Below are positions 42,983 to 57,200 of a DNA stretch of 64,000 nucleotides, in pieces. The first letter of the stretch is position 1. The number at the start of each line of letters is the position of its first letter. The stretch is taken from the NCBI RefSeq assembly GCF_027596085.1, contig NC_072453.1, positions 2,253,448 through 2,317,447 of the forward strand, in the 5' to 3' direction. Origin of the DNA: Anoplopoma fimbria. Lineage: Eukaryota > Chordata > Actinopteri > Perciformes > Anoplopomatidae. The notes under the pieces are model-generated. The model saw only the letters and a list, made by a program, of their open reading frames with translations, searched no databases and was not told where the DNA came from. The position numbers and the translations under genes are program-made.

Positions 42983-44495
42983 CCCAGTGAGCTGGAGGCA
43001 CGCAATGTAAATTCATTTTTATTTAACTCTGTGAACCACCTTTGTTTTAGATTCTGTCTTATCATGTGCTGGTCTTTTAAGACATAACATTAAATGTGTG
43101 GGGATAAGTGGTGTGTACCTATGTTTGATTATGAGTACTTACCAAGTAGCTAGTGGAAGACTTAGCTTAAGGAAGCTGTTGCCTGGAGCTGCAGTTCTTC
43201 TTCACATGTTCATCACGAGTTAGTTACTTCTGTTAGAAGAGCTGTTTGTCCTGTGAAAACTAATGAATCAGGGTCAGCATGCATAACCCTCTCTAAGGTC
43301 TCTTCAGTGAGTTGTATACTAATAACATATACATTCAACAAATTCATCTGATTCAAAATACATGAAATTGTCAGTAAACCTATTCAGGAAATATCACTTT
43401 TTTAGGTTAACCCCAGGTTCTTTTTTTTGGTTGCAAACAACTAAAACCCAGAGCTTTTCCAGGTACTCCGTAAAGCTGTACAGTGGTGTTTTACGCAAAA
43501 TGCTAACATCAGCACACAGCTATAATTTAAACCACTCCTTAGAAGTTTGATAAACACTGGCCTAGAGCTTAAGGCACAAAAAAGAAACACAGGTTAAAAG
43601 ATAAAACCACAGGAGCTTATTTGTTTCATTAAGTTCTTAATACCATACGCTGGAGAAAACTGAGAATCACTTGGTTGTTTAATTATATAGATACTTCATA
43701 TGTTATTCAGCGTTAATGTCAGCATATAAATAATTAAACATGAACCACAACATGTGACTCTTCAGACTGGCCTGTAGATGGCAGTAGACTATTCTAAGAA
43801 GAAGAAGGCACATATCATTTGCTTTCAGTTTGTTATACAGTCAAAGAGGATTATGTAAAAGTATTTGAAGTATGACGGATGGACAAGTCAACAAAGTACT
43901 TTAATCGTTGTAAAAACTCTAAATTGTGTACACATACACATGAAAAAAAACATCCTTACATCAAGACGATGTAAGGAAAATCTAATCATTCATTTGCGGT
44001 CCCATAAATTACCAAATCAACCAGACTTCAAGTATTGCCCTCATGACGAAATACAAAAAATGGAAGAATTAAACTAAGAAATAACAATCATTTAACTTTC
44101 ATGACTGGCAATGTTTGTTTTTCAAATTAAAAGAAGAACTCAAAAAGCCACTCCTCTAAACAAAACACTCACAAGCTCTGGAATCAGGAGAATATTCATT
44201 AAATAGTCATAAATTAATTTCTAAATTAGATGTCTGCAATTTATTTAAAAAAGAAAACGGCAACTGCTGCATGAAAATAGAACACATTTAAGAGAACTTT
44301 TCAAGTACAGTCATCCTCACAACTTGTATACCTTGTATACCTCTATGTGCTGAATTTCAAGTAGCAGCGATTCAAACAAAATGGATAAATAGTGTTTCAG
44401 AATAAAACACTTCATTTGGTCCCCTTTTTAAAAAGTGATGCCAGCAGCACAGCGATGACATCATGGCCATTGAGCGGTTTGTTGTCGCGGTGAGC
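42983..44495. other. Convergent 3' flanks of asb12 and slc39a11
   Basis: About 1.5 kb between two stop codons holds both 3' UTRs. An ATTAAA at about 43089 may serve asb12. AT-rich sequence with no coding signal. Confidence 0.4.
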
Positions 44496-46806
44496 TCAGC
44501 CCAGCCCGACGTCCAGTGACATCATCACTACGAAGCCCAGGATGGAGGTCCACGATGCCAGCTTCCCGTTGCCACTGGTGACACCAAGTTGGAGCAAAGA
44601 AATCTAAGATTAGATGCTGAAAGAGTCCTTATATGTGATCCACTCTTTAATCCGGCTATAATAAAAATGATACTCCACCCCTTCATTTATCTTCTTTAAC
44701 CCCTCCTTTTCCGTCTCACCTGACTTGAGCCTCAGGTATGATGTCATCCACCACCACGTAAACCATCGCTCCGGCAGCAAACGCCAACGCGTACGGTAAG
44801 AGAGGTTCTGCCAAGACAACAGCGACAGCGCCTAGCAACCCAGCAATGGGCTCTACCATACCGCTCAGCTGGCCATACCTGATGGAAAATAAGAATAGTG
44901 AAGTTGCAGTATCCAAATTTAAATTGAAAGGTATTTGTACTCAGTCCTAGCCTTTGCAAAGAGTTGTTTAATTATTGTACTCTTTGACACAGTGTTAAGA
45001 CACAACATATCTTTCTCCTTACCAGAAGGCCCTCCATGCCGAGACCCCTGAACCCCGGAGCGGCAGGCTCACTGCCAGGCCTTCTGGGAAATTCTGGATG
45101 CCAATACCGATGGCCAAATTTCTGAGGGGACACAAAAAACAAAACAAACAAAAACAAATTAGCAATAAAGTGGTCGGACCATTTCTCTGTAACCTACCTC
45201 TTGAGTTTCTTGATTTTGTGATATAGTTTCATTATTAACCAACAGATTAAATGCCTGACACATTACTCTGGATGTCTACCAGGTGTTCACATGTTGATGT
45301 TTAGTTACCTGCTGCATATATGAAACTCAACCTTAGAAGGAAATACATAGTGTTAACCACGAGAAACACATCTCACCCGATGGAGAGGGAAAAAAACAAG
45401 ACTCTTGGGCAATGCTAGCAGCTCTGAGAGGCTAAGCTCAGCAATGCTTTGAGCTGTGTCAGCATGTTAACACGCTCACAATGTCAGTGCTAACATGCTG
45501 ATGTTTACCAGCTATTTACCATCACAGTTTAGCATGTAAGCATACAGCTGAGGCTGATGGGACGGCCATTAGTTTTGCAGGTATTTGGTCATGAGCCAAA
45601 GTTTTGTAGGTTAATGAAAGAAATAACATTTTGACCTGACGTGATGAACATGAATGTCTGTACCAACTGCTGATTCAGGAGACCCCTCGGCCAACCAAGC
45701 CCGAAAGGCCCTAACCCTAACCCGGCAAATGTTCCAACTCTTGTGAGCCAAAACAGAACCTTTACTATCCAAATATGACATAGACCGTCTATGTTTGCGA
45801 AGCAGTGAGGCTGTCAGAGAAGAAGTTATTGGTGATTTACATGAAATTGCTCACACTATATTGGAAGTTTGAATAAAATATGAAATATTGAATGTGTAGT
45901 TGTCTGTTTAAAAAAATCTTTTTCAATGAAGACATTGATTCTAGAGTATTTACAAATGGATGGCAAACTTGGAGAGATTCATTCTGGCTGCAGACACAGA
46001 GACACAGGTGATATTGGCCATTATTTAAAAAAAAAAAAACAATCTGGTGGTAAGATGGGAAAAGACTAGAATGCCAAACCATCTCCATCCAAACACCTGA
46101 CACTCTCCATGTCAATACCATCATGTAACCACTAGATGGCAGCAGCACACAGCAACAGACAGCTGCAGTATTCCCTCTAGCTGGCGAAACCTTAAACCAA
46201 CCCCAAACTATGTTTTACCTTAAACTATATCCAACCATTGGATTAATTTCCATGCCTTTTGGTACATCCATGGTGACCAGAGGATGAATCTGATGACTTT
46301 GGGGACCCTTTAATGTTTCATCCAGCGCCAGTATCAGGTCAAATGTTGGTTGATGACCAAATAACTGCAAAAACTAATTACATTCTCAAGAGCCTTAGTG
46401 GTGTTTTGTGTTTTTCTTCCATTGGGCCTACATTCAAGAACCAGTAGGAACTGGTTGAGTATTTTATTGGTACATGCTTTGTACAATGAAATTACACTGT
46501 AACTCATGGGATGTACTATAAAGTGTAACCCCTCCTATTTTTATTTTTGCAATGTTTCTCTGATAAGTGATGACAATGTTCACTTTGATTCTCTCTAATG
46601 GGTCCATAGAGAGAACGGCCCTTCATAATCAAATGCTGGTTCACCACATTACCTGGGTGGGCTCTAAAATGACAAGAATTCAACATGCACTGCTTTCTGC
46701 AGAACTACAATGTAGCCACTAGATGTCAGCAGCGCACAGCAACAGCACAGATATGGGTACAGGTGTAAAACCTGAACAAATTCTTACCATAACCTCAAAC
46801 ACACAC

Positions 46807-46853
<47 letters not shown>

Positions 46854-49800
46854 CATTACCTAATTTCAACTATATTAACTTTATACCTACACTTAACTAT
46901 CTCAAGGCCTATACCTAAAACAAAAAAACACAATTTTTATTTTACGACTACCAACTGTTCCAGGTTTTAAAAACCAATCACAGCCCTTCTAAACACATCA
47001 TCCTGGTGGGGTCAAGCTGCTATGCTTTACAGAATGTTTGCTGTTCTTTCCGTATTCAACGGTGAACATGTGTACTGTATGTATGTTTCTTTCTCTTGAA
47101 ACCAATCTTACCTGGCGCTTTCAAAAGTAGCCGATGAAGTCTTTCCAATGGCTCCGAATGCAACCCCAACAGCCAGACCCTCTGCAGACAAAAACATATG
47201 GAAAAAAACACAGTTTAAGAAAGAGGAAGGAACATTGATGGTAAAGTTTGGACGATAAGATATGGGTGGAAATAAGGTATTAAGAGAAATTTCGGAATAA
47301 AAAAACTACTATGGGCCTGGAATGATAGAAGATGTACTTCACAGAGTACATGAAGGCTTCGGTCTGCTCTATCAGACAGGACACTGTGATCTTCTTACAG
47401 CAAAAGTCTGCATGGATCTCTCCCAGGAATGCACTTAATTCTTTTTATTTGGTCTTTTATTCTGTAGTCGGATTTACACTGATGAAACCTGCTACTGAGG
47501 TTTCATCAGAAGAAACCTAAGGCCGCCCTTGTGGACTGTAGAAAGTTTGCTTTTGATTTTTACAGAGATTTCTCTGTTCCCTCTTTGCATGCTCTGTACA
47601 TCGTGACCAGCATCCCATCTCGCCCAGTGTCCCATTTGCTACATTTGAAATGCCTGTCATGGATACTTAAAGTACACACCATTCAAATTGAAAGTGAAAA
47701 GGTCACAGTGCATGATGTGTCTATGAGTGTAATCTTGTGTTTGAGAGATACGAGTGTGTGTGTGTGTGTTTGCGTGTGCACGTGCAGCCAGATCTGCAGG
47801 CTATTTTGCATTTCACACCAAATAAGCTGAGAGACGTGTCCTACATGTGCTGACAAAAGCCACTTCTGCTCATGCCATTGACAGCTACACTCATTTATTA
47901 CAATGCTAAAACATGCTAATTTCCTAACACAAGAGAAAGCATCGAGGCGCCGTGCCCGCGGATGGTTCCGTGGTTTAATCACTAGCCTCTTGAGTGGCAT
48001 GTGACCCACACTGAAAGCGACCCATTAAACTAACGTTTTCATGAACTAAGAGCTTATTTTCCAGTATTGTAGTTCAGCCTATTAAAAATCCAAGACTTTA
48101 AAACAAGGCAACCGAAAGAAAGGACACGCTTACGTATTCACTTGTGTTTTCAGCTGAGCTAGGCCAGATTTTTGGTTTAAAAACACATCAGTAACACTGT
48201 TTTGCCCTTATTATTTTGCTGGAAGTGATGTTATGTTAGTAATTGTGAGAACTGCGCTCCATTTAAAAAAAAAAGTCTTTTAAATGCCACATTGCTTGTC
48301 TGCTACCGGCCATATGGTAAATTAGGAGGCAATTTGGGCTTGTGTATTCTGATTATTCTGGCATGTATTTAACACACCTCTCGTGATTTAATTCTAATGA
48401 AAACTTAATTACCAACATTTGCTCCTGGTGTTCTTCACCCCTGTTTTGTAGGACGGAATTAACGGGGGTAACACGCAAACTAGCTTTAGAAATGACGTAT
48501 TTTCTGTGCTGTGAGGTGGATCTAACTTATGCTGATGTAAAGAGTGGCTCGTGTGGTCAAGTAAGTGATAAATATTAAAATAAGTTTAAGTGTTCAAATT
48601 TGAGAGTGGAATTTGGTGTGGTGCTAGAATGAGTTTTTAATTGGGTTAGGACGATGAAGTTTAAGTTTAAAAACCTTGGGGGGTGGGGGGACCTTTACAA
48701 CCACAAAGAACTTCTTGTGTAACTGCAAACTTTTAGTTTTGCTCAGTTTCATGAGCAAGGAAACAAAAAGCGGAACTTTTTAGCCATCAAAGTATTTATA
48801 TTACATGTAATCAGCTATCTGTTCTCTTTCACGCAAGAACGACTGATCTCTTTAAGCACCTTCTTTCCATCCCTGTGTATTCTTCCGGTGTATTAAAACT
48901 CTCTGTCTCACCCTTCCTGCAATATTAATAGCCTAGATCAAGCAATACTGCCTTGAACCAAGAACAAGAGGCAAAGATAAAGATAAGGTTAAGAGAAGAT
49001 TAGAGAATTAAGAAGAAGCAAAACATTGATGAAAGAAAGCGTAGAGAGAGAATTCAAAGGCGAGAGTCTATCCAGGCAGCCCTGCAGCTGCAGACTTCAA
49101 GAACCCAGAGGCCACTTCATCTTAATATAATGCCTGTCATTACCTCTGATAACAATGCACACAGGTTCCAATCAACTTTCAAACGACCCCTTATAGGCGA
49201 ACATAATGTATAGCCATTATGAGCAAAAACACCCTTCATTTACACTGTGTCCCCCCCCTTTACTATTCATCTCAATCCTCTGGTGCCGTCTGTAAAGCCA
49301 TGGGGCCAGTAGAAACTTTATCTGCACTGAAAAAACCTTCAACTGGTTTGAATTAATCATGAGCTAAGGGAGTGTCAGTGTTTGCCATTTGGCACAGCTG
49401 GTACAAGGCTCGAAGCGGAAAATAAGTTTTTAAAGATCTTAACTGATTAAAAGACACAAGGCCAAAACAAGGAGTCACTGTCTCTGTTTCTTTGGTCCAA
49501 CAGACAGCGGCATCACTGATATTAATCTGGACCTGTGGAAAAGGTTTAGCATCAGTAAAAAAAACAGTTTTTTCCCCCTGACAATCACCTGTGGTACTGC
49601 TTCACAGCTGGGAATGTGAGCTGGGGGTTTGGGAGTGTTTTGCGAGTCTACTGGGGTTGAAGTTTTTGTTCCAAAACAGAGTCCAGGGCTGGTCGAGGAG
49701 CACTAAACGCCCCCACACCTGTCAACTTTTTACCCACGAGACTCGCGTTTTGCCGGCAGCTCATGGCAGTTATAGGAATATCTCATGGATTGTTACATAG

Positions 49801-51177
49801 TGAACTAAACTAAACCTGAGTTTCCCTAGCTTTTGCTGCATCACTCCTGACCAAGGTGACAGCAGAGGTGATTGGGGCAGCTGCAGAGGATTAGGTAGTA
49901 CAGTTGGCGGCAGTGTGGCGGAACCAGCAAGCAGTCTGCATCAGATATCATAGCAGAGAGGAGCGCCTTCGGTTCTACAGCAAAAAACTCGAAATTGATG
50001 TGTTATCAATGTCCAAAAACACCTGAATACGTACAGTTTGTCTGACGGTCCACTGCTTTAGTCCTTGAAGAAGTCTTTTGAATGGATTGTCATTAGCTTC
50101 TGTACGTTCATGGTCCCCAGAAGGTGAATCCTATTAACTTTGGTGATCCTATGACTTCTCCTCTAGCGCCACCACTAAGTTGACATATTTCTATTTTTAA
50201 TGAAACATCCCAATAGTTTCTTAATGGATTGCCGTGCAATTGTTGAAGAAATCCATGGCCCCTGGAGATGGAATTGCTTTGCTTTGCTCTCCTGATCTTT
50301 CCTGTCATGCCTGCAGCTCAACGTTTTCATTTATCCATTGAAATATAATAACATCTACATAACAACTACCAGTGCTACATTGAGGTTGACATTTGTGAAC
50401 CTTCTCAGCAACTACAGCATTGGATGGATTGCCTTCAAATTTAGTACAGACACTCATGTTCCCGCCAGGAGGAATTGTATTTACTTTTGTGATCCCGACT
50501 TCTCGTCTAGCAACGTCAACCCCATTTAGTACTCATTAGCATAGGGCAACATGCTAAACATTACCTGGTAAACACATAGGTTTGTCCTTGTGAGCATGTT
50601 AGCTTGCTGCCTTCAGCATTAAGAGAGAGACCATTCACAGAGCTGCTAGCATGGTGGTAGCTCTGAGTGACCTCCTTTATTATTCCTTTCCCCATCCAAA
50701 GGCCGACAATGGGTCCCTAAATGGTTTCATGAGAATGAAAATGATGTGAATCCCATGCTACGACCTTCACAGTCACCAGATCATGTTAGGCAGCACTCTC
50801 AACCACCGTCATCCAACAATGAGGGTATATATTTCAGAAGAATGGTGTTCACCCCTCCATTAGAGTTCCAGAGAATCTATGCCAAGGAAGGTTGAAGCTG
50901 TTGAAAGCTTGTGGTGGCACCAACACCTTACTGAGACACTTTATGTTGGTTTTTCCACTGATATTTTACCCAACTGTATTATGGACGGTATGTGCTTGGG
51001 TTATTCAAAACAATAACCATTAAGTCATGAATTGTGTCAGAGGGTTTTTAAAAAGCACATGCATTAAAAGTCTAAATAAACTTGCGAGCAGTGGAGACTG
51101 GTTTGAGATGATTCCAGAAATGAGAGTTTTGTTAATATGATCACCTGTATGTCTTTCTGTATTTCAGTTTTTTGGTT

Positions 51178-51266
<89 letters not shown>

Positions 51267-54200
51267 CGGTGTCTGCCCGTCGGCTGATCCTATCACATTC
51301 CTGCTTAATGTTGTATGCTCTTTTATGAAAGTCTGAGGATACTGCTGCTGACAGCCCATTGTCAGCAGCAGCCACTCATTTCCATCACCACCACTTTCCT
51401 TTAATCTCGTCCCCTCACTCGTCTACACTCCTTTTTCCACTGATCCTTCCATCACTGCGCCTCCTTTCTCTCAGCTCCCGCTCCTTTTTTTTACTCTGCC
51501 GCAGAACTGCAAGGTTGAGTTAATTTTACTCTTCTTTTTCAATCTGTTTTGTGTCAAGACGTTTCTTTTTTAAAGCAGATCAAAGTATCCTTTCCTCGCT
51601 CTTTACGCCAAAGCTTTTTAATCCTCCCGACGTGTCATTTTTAAATAAAAAATGCAAAAAAACCTGGATCATAAAATACATCTAGCAAAGAAATCCAATT
51701 GGTGTTTACTCCTCACTTAGTGATAAGATATTTACATGACCCAAATTATCCTACACTTCTGCTTAAAACCTGATAGAAAATCTTATGTAATGTTAAATTT
51801 GCTCTAAAAGACTTTGCATATTTTTAATACTCTAATAGGACTTCAGGCCTGTATTTATCACCCGTTCTCCCTCCCAATGAGTCAAATAACGCAGCTTGTT
51901 CAGTTCACATTGGCGTGAGTCATTAATCGATCAAGTTAACGTCAAACGTGCTCTTTTCTTAAACCTAACCAAGCGGTATTACTGGTTAAACTTAACTTCC
52001 TAACTTTAAGACTGAAGTTTATTTTGAAAAGACACTATGTACGTAACTAGCATAAATTGACATGTCCCAAACTGACACTAGAGGTGTACTTACATAATTT
52101 GTGGCTCAGGAACACTGACCAAACAGCCGTATTTTAAACATTGGAGAGAGAATGTGCTTTATAAATAACAGGTTTATATAAGAGAAAGCCTTTATTCCTA
52201 ATTTTCCGCTTTTAAAAGTTTATTTTATTTAAGTGGAAGCCTGCCCGTTTTCTGACCACGTGTTTAACTTTGCTGCTGACACTTTTTGCCGGTTTTGCAA
52301 ATGAATAACTTCCTCCATGTTTACCTGTTGTCCTCGGCTCCGTCGGTTTGTCAGCACTTTGGAAAAACTACTGGCACGATTCAGCACTCAATCAATTCAC
52401 ACATGTCACAGTCATGTCATACTCAATACTCTGCTGCTCTGAGTGTCTCTTTGTAACAGAAACGTTTCTTACTGTTCTGACACCAATATTGGAATGCAAC
52501 ACTTTGTGTGCAAGTGTTTTCGAAAGGCCTTTCTTTTCTGATAGGCTTTGAATTTAAAATGTCTAAAGAAAGTGTTGAGTTTCACTAACAGTAGCTAATA
52601 GTGAGAAAACTAGAAACTCAGATTAGTAGATTAATATATGACATGAATTTTGTTATGCTGAGGTAGTGCGATGGAAATGCACACTATGCTGAATTTATCA
52701 CGCAAGCTATAGCAGTAGAACCCCGAAGCTTTATTTTTAACCCGGCCCTTATTAGCAACCACTCTTTATTTTTTCGTTCTGGTCCTACAAATGTTATTAC
52801 TTCCAGGTTTGCTAGTAGAAGTGGTTAGTCATGGTTTACGGCGTGAATTAACAGTTTAATTCTTCAAAGTATCAATCAACATGTTGATTATTTCATTAAT
52901 TGATCTTTTTTTTTTTAATAAATAGAAAAGTAACATTGCTAGAAAACTCTCAGAGCAAAATGTGATGTCTTGAAATAGTAACTTTTTTTTAACAATAGAT
53001 CAAAATCCCAAAAGAGTTCAGTTTACTTTTGTATATGACAGATATAAGCAGCTAATCCTCAGAGGAGAGAAGCTAGGACATGAGAATGATGTACATGATT
53101 TGCTTTATAACTGGCTGATTTTTTCATTTTTATTGACTCACCATCAATCGACTAATCATTTTAGCTTGACTTAAGTCTTATGCTGCGTTCACACCAAAAG
53201 CGAAGCGAATATTCGCATTTGTGCTTATTCGGAGAGGGAGAGGGGAGGGGCTTATCTCCAACTGTCAAACTCAGCTATTTATTTCCGCCATCAACCATGG
53301 AAGAAATAACTACTATTTCTGCTTCATACTTGTTGTGGCAGTCCCAGATATCCAGGGAAACTAAACGCCGTCTTGTCTAGTTCATAACATTAATCCGTAT
53401 TCACTGAATCCAGCAAGCCACACGTCGGCTCGTTTACTACAGCTGTATGGACCGAAAATATATTTTTTTACTGTGATTTAATTGCAATAAATGTACAAAA
53501 AGGGACGCCGAAATAACAACATAATGATGGTGGTTTGTAAAAAGTCAGAATTCATGTTTTGTTAGTTCTCTCTGCCGGACAACAAGGACATCCCTTTTAA
53601 AAAGCTTGTTTTCTGAAAGGAGCTCGGATCGATGACAGAGTGACAGGAGGAGAAGCTCAACGCTGATTGGCTGATTGATGACAGAGTGACAGGAGGAGAA
53701 GCTCAACGCTGATTGGCTGATTGATGACAGAGTGACAGGAGGAGAAGCTCAACGCTGATTGGCTGATTGATGACAGAGTGACAGGAGGAGAATCTCAACG
53801 CTGATTGGCTTTCGCAACACAGCGTCACGCGAATTTTCCGCCGGACTTGAAATATTTCAACTCGCGCAAATGAGGCGAATGAAGCGATTTCGCCTCATTC
53901 GCGCCGCCAGGCTCGAGTTCGCGTCTACTCGTGTATATTCGCGTCTGTGCATTAACTTTACATGTAAACTAAACGCGGGAAAAATTCGCTTCGCTTTGGT
54001 GTGAACACGGCATTAAACTACAAAGAAAACAAACTAATACATTCGTTGGGAACCAATTGACATATTCTTACAACTCTATTAATGTTTGTTTTGGTATATT
54101 TGATACTTTGTACTTAAAGTCTGCGATAAGTATTATTTACAGCAACAAGCTTAATTTAATGAAATTATGTGATTGGCTTTTTATCCAATTTAATAAAATT

Positions 54201-57200
54201 CCTAATTCCATGAAAATGACCTTGCTGAAAAACAAGAATATAATAGACAAAAAATAGGCTTATTACAGTCTCCCTTCAACACTTGGCTTCTCGCGTGTCT
54301 AAATAACCGGTTAAACTATGACATTAGTGTCTCTCTCTTATTCTGCTCAGAGCACCTCGCTCCATCCATCACACTAACAGGGATCAAATACTAATGGTGG
54401 GAAGAAATGCCAGCGATCAATCTCCTGCTCAGTCTGATGGACCATCATCCGAACTTTTGACTATGTCTCAGCAGAGTTAAGAGCCTTTTTGAAGATCGGG
54501 ACGTTGCTATCCAGCAGCTGGTTGTGTTGTTCAAAAAGGAAAGGAACAATGCATTAACACTGCCAGGGTGATGGGCTTATATTCACACTGGGACAGAAGG
54601 GTGTCAAAAAATAAGCGCACTTAACACGCCCTGGGGAAAAGGCACTGTCTTAATGGCAGCACCAATAACATACTTTCCGTATCAGTATTAAAGCCGAACC
54701 ATGCCTTTCATGTAAAATAGACCCCTTTCATCAGCCTGAATCACTAAATGGGGTCATTACAGAGTGGAGCCACTAAGAGGAATAATTCAAGGTCCTCAGT
54801 GTTTCTCGCTGATGTTAAATTACATGACTAATGGGTAAAGAAACACTTCAAAGAAGCCAAACTGATCCCTTTCACTGGAATTCTTGGCTGCAAATTGACA
54901 CATAAAATGAGGATAAAGAGCATATTCTCTTAAAGGTACAGTGTGAAGCATTTGGGAGGATCTTTTGGCAGAAATGGTATATAATAATTAATAAGTATGT
55001 TTTGTTTAGTGTATTATCACCTGAAAATTGTTACAACTACACATCAGCCGAGCGGGCTCTGTTCACAGAGCCTCTACGAGTTTCAGTTGGTTGCAAACTG
55101 CAACCTCACCGCTAGAGGCCGCCACTTCCTTCAAACTGGCCCTTTAAATCAAACTGCTAACTGAGTTTTTAGACTTATCAGACCTTTTCATACCCAAAAC
55201 ACTTGATCAATAACAACTTAATGTGTTCAGAGTGCGTCTGTGCGAATGCATGCATGTGAATGTTTGTCTGATTAGATCTTCCTAAACATGGATTTCTGTG
55301 TAAGTATGTTTGTATAGGAGCACGTTTTGCATGTACATGTTACATTTATGAGATTTTAAGTGTATGCAGCACCCAGTAAACAGTTCTACTCAGTAATGAA
55401 CTGGCCTTTCACTTTAAAATATATATATTATGCTATATATACCACCACCATTTATTCTACTCCTACACGCAACATGTGTCCATAATTTGCTTTTCATCCA
55501 AACTTCCTGTAGCAAATAATCACCCCACTCTATGAACATGATGTTTCTGTTACTCATAGAACAAACAGAAGTCAGTCTAGTGTATGGTGTAAAATAATTC
55601 AAACTAGTGAAACTGCATTTTGTCTTCATCATGAAGGCTACACTTTGATGTGTGAAATTGATAATTGGCATAGTTCAATGCTCTGCTCGTGGCGCATTGA
55701 ATGTTTCGACATTTAATCAACCATCAGGTGAATGTAGCGTAGTAAAAGATGCAGTCATTTCCTCAAAACTGCAGCAATAACAATACATAATGGGTTGCAT
55801 ATTTACAGCGCTGTACAAAATGTACCATGTTCTTCAAATGACGTTCATGAAAATTGTATATGTATACATTTATCACTGACTTTAAATCATTTTTTGTCAT
55901 CAGCTTTTAATATTTGTAAGAAAAGTTGAAAATAATTGAAACTCTAAACTTACTCAAGCTCCTCTACTTTATGTTGGCTGCAAACATATGATATATTCAT
56001 TCAGTGGTCTGCATAATAAGCACTAATAAGACAAATCTGTCTCATGAGGATTGTGATTTAGTGGTTCGCACTTTGTATTGTAAGGACAGTATTTTACATT
56101 TCAAAGCAAGAATGTAGAAAGTCAGTTAGGCTCCATTGTGAAAACCAAGCCAAAGCAACGGTAACGCAGTGCAAAATAAGACATTACGGCGACTCCAGTG
56201 AAACTTGAAATTTTCTACAGAGATGAAACAACATAGGTGAGATGATATTATTTGAGGAAAGACTTTATTGTGAAAAACACAAGGGAAACAGGGTTAGGCT
56301 TTAAATCTTGTAAAGATTCTTTGCTAATTTTACATACACTGTCTGAGCTGGATCTATCGGCAGTTCAACAGTTCAAAGTTCCAAAGCTTTCTAATAAGAC
56401 AAGAAAAAAGTCCCCATTAACCTTAAAGTCAAATGAAAGTCAAAACTTACTAACTAACTTACTAACTAATGACTAGTTCACACTGCACGACCAGATCCAA
56501 GGCAAATTCACATGTAGCACTTAAACACTACGTGTGAACTGCTCTACATTCGGAAAATACTAAAGACGTGTGCAAACAGGCTATTATGTGAACATGTTTC
56601 CGGAGGACAAAATCAACAAGCACGACTACCCTAGGCCTGTCTCACTCTTTTTGTGTTTTGTTTTTTGTGACAAAATATAGTTCGGAGACCTCATCGAGGA
56701 TTCCTCCTGGTTAAAGATCCTGTGTGTGTTCAACCCCCCCCGTCGTTGGTCAGTCATATAGTGTGAAAACCACTACGACTTCAGAACACCCAATTACAAG
56801 GCAGCAAGTTGTGCAGTGTGAGCAGTGCAGCAATCTGACTACTGTGTGAAGTAGGTGTTGCGTTGGTTGTCAGCTCCTAGAAATGTCGACACCGTTAATT
56901 GCTCCCCTGTTGTTTTTTTTTCTCACATGAATGGAATCATCTTTACTACCAGATTCAACTGTTTCGTTCGGAGCTGTTGTTTCCTCACTGACTCTACATA
57001 TTGAACACTGCTCTTCCCTGGGCGTCGCCTTTCATGTCTGATTGAGGCGTCATTAGTCTAATTAGCTCATTAGACTTGACAGAACGGCCGCTTGCTGACG
57101 CCTTAGCAGCGTTCAATAATGCAATACGTATTCCGAGCGAAACCTGCCTGTTTGCCAGGAAGTTATTCAAACAACTTATTTTGAGCGAGGAAGAAAAGGG

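Noticed and set aside
45700..45715. Interstitial telomere array
   Set aside because: Only about two hexamers are present, too few for an array; reported instead as part of a chimeric filler.
47935..48005. tRNA- or SINE-like stretch (cgtgcccgcggatggttccg)
   Set aside because: No A and B box pair at proper spacing and no cloverleaf could be drawn.
51064..51375. Open frames with His/Thr or Val/Cys runs
   Set aside because: They come from translation of a (GT)n microsatellite.
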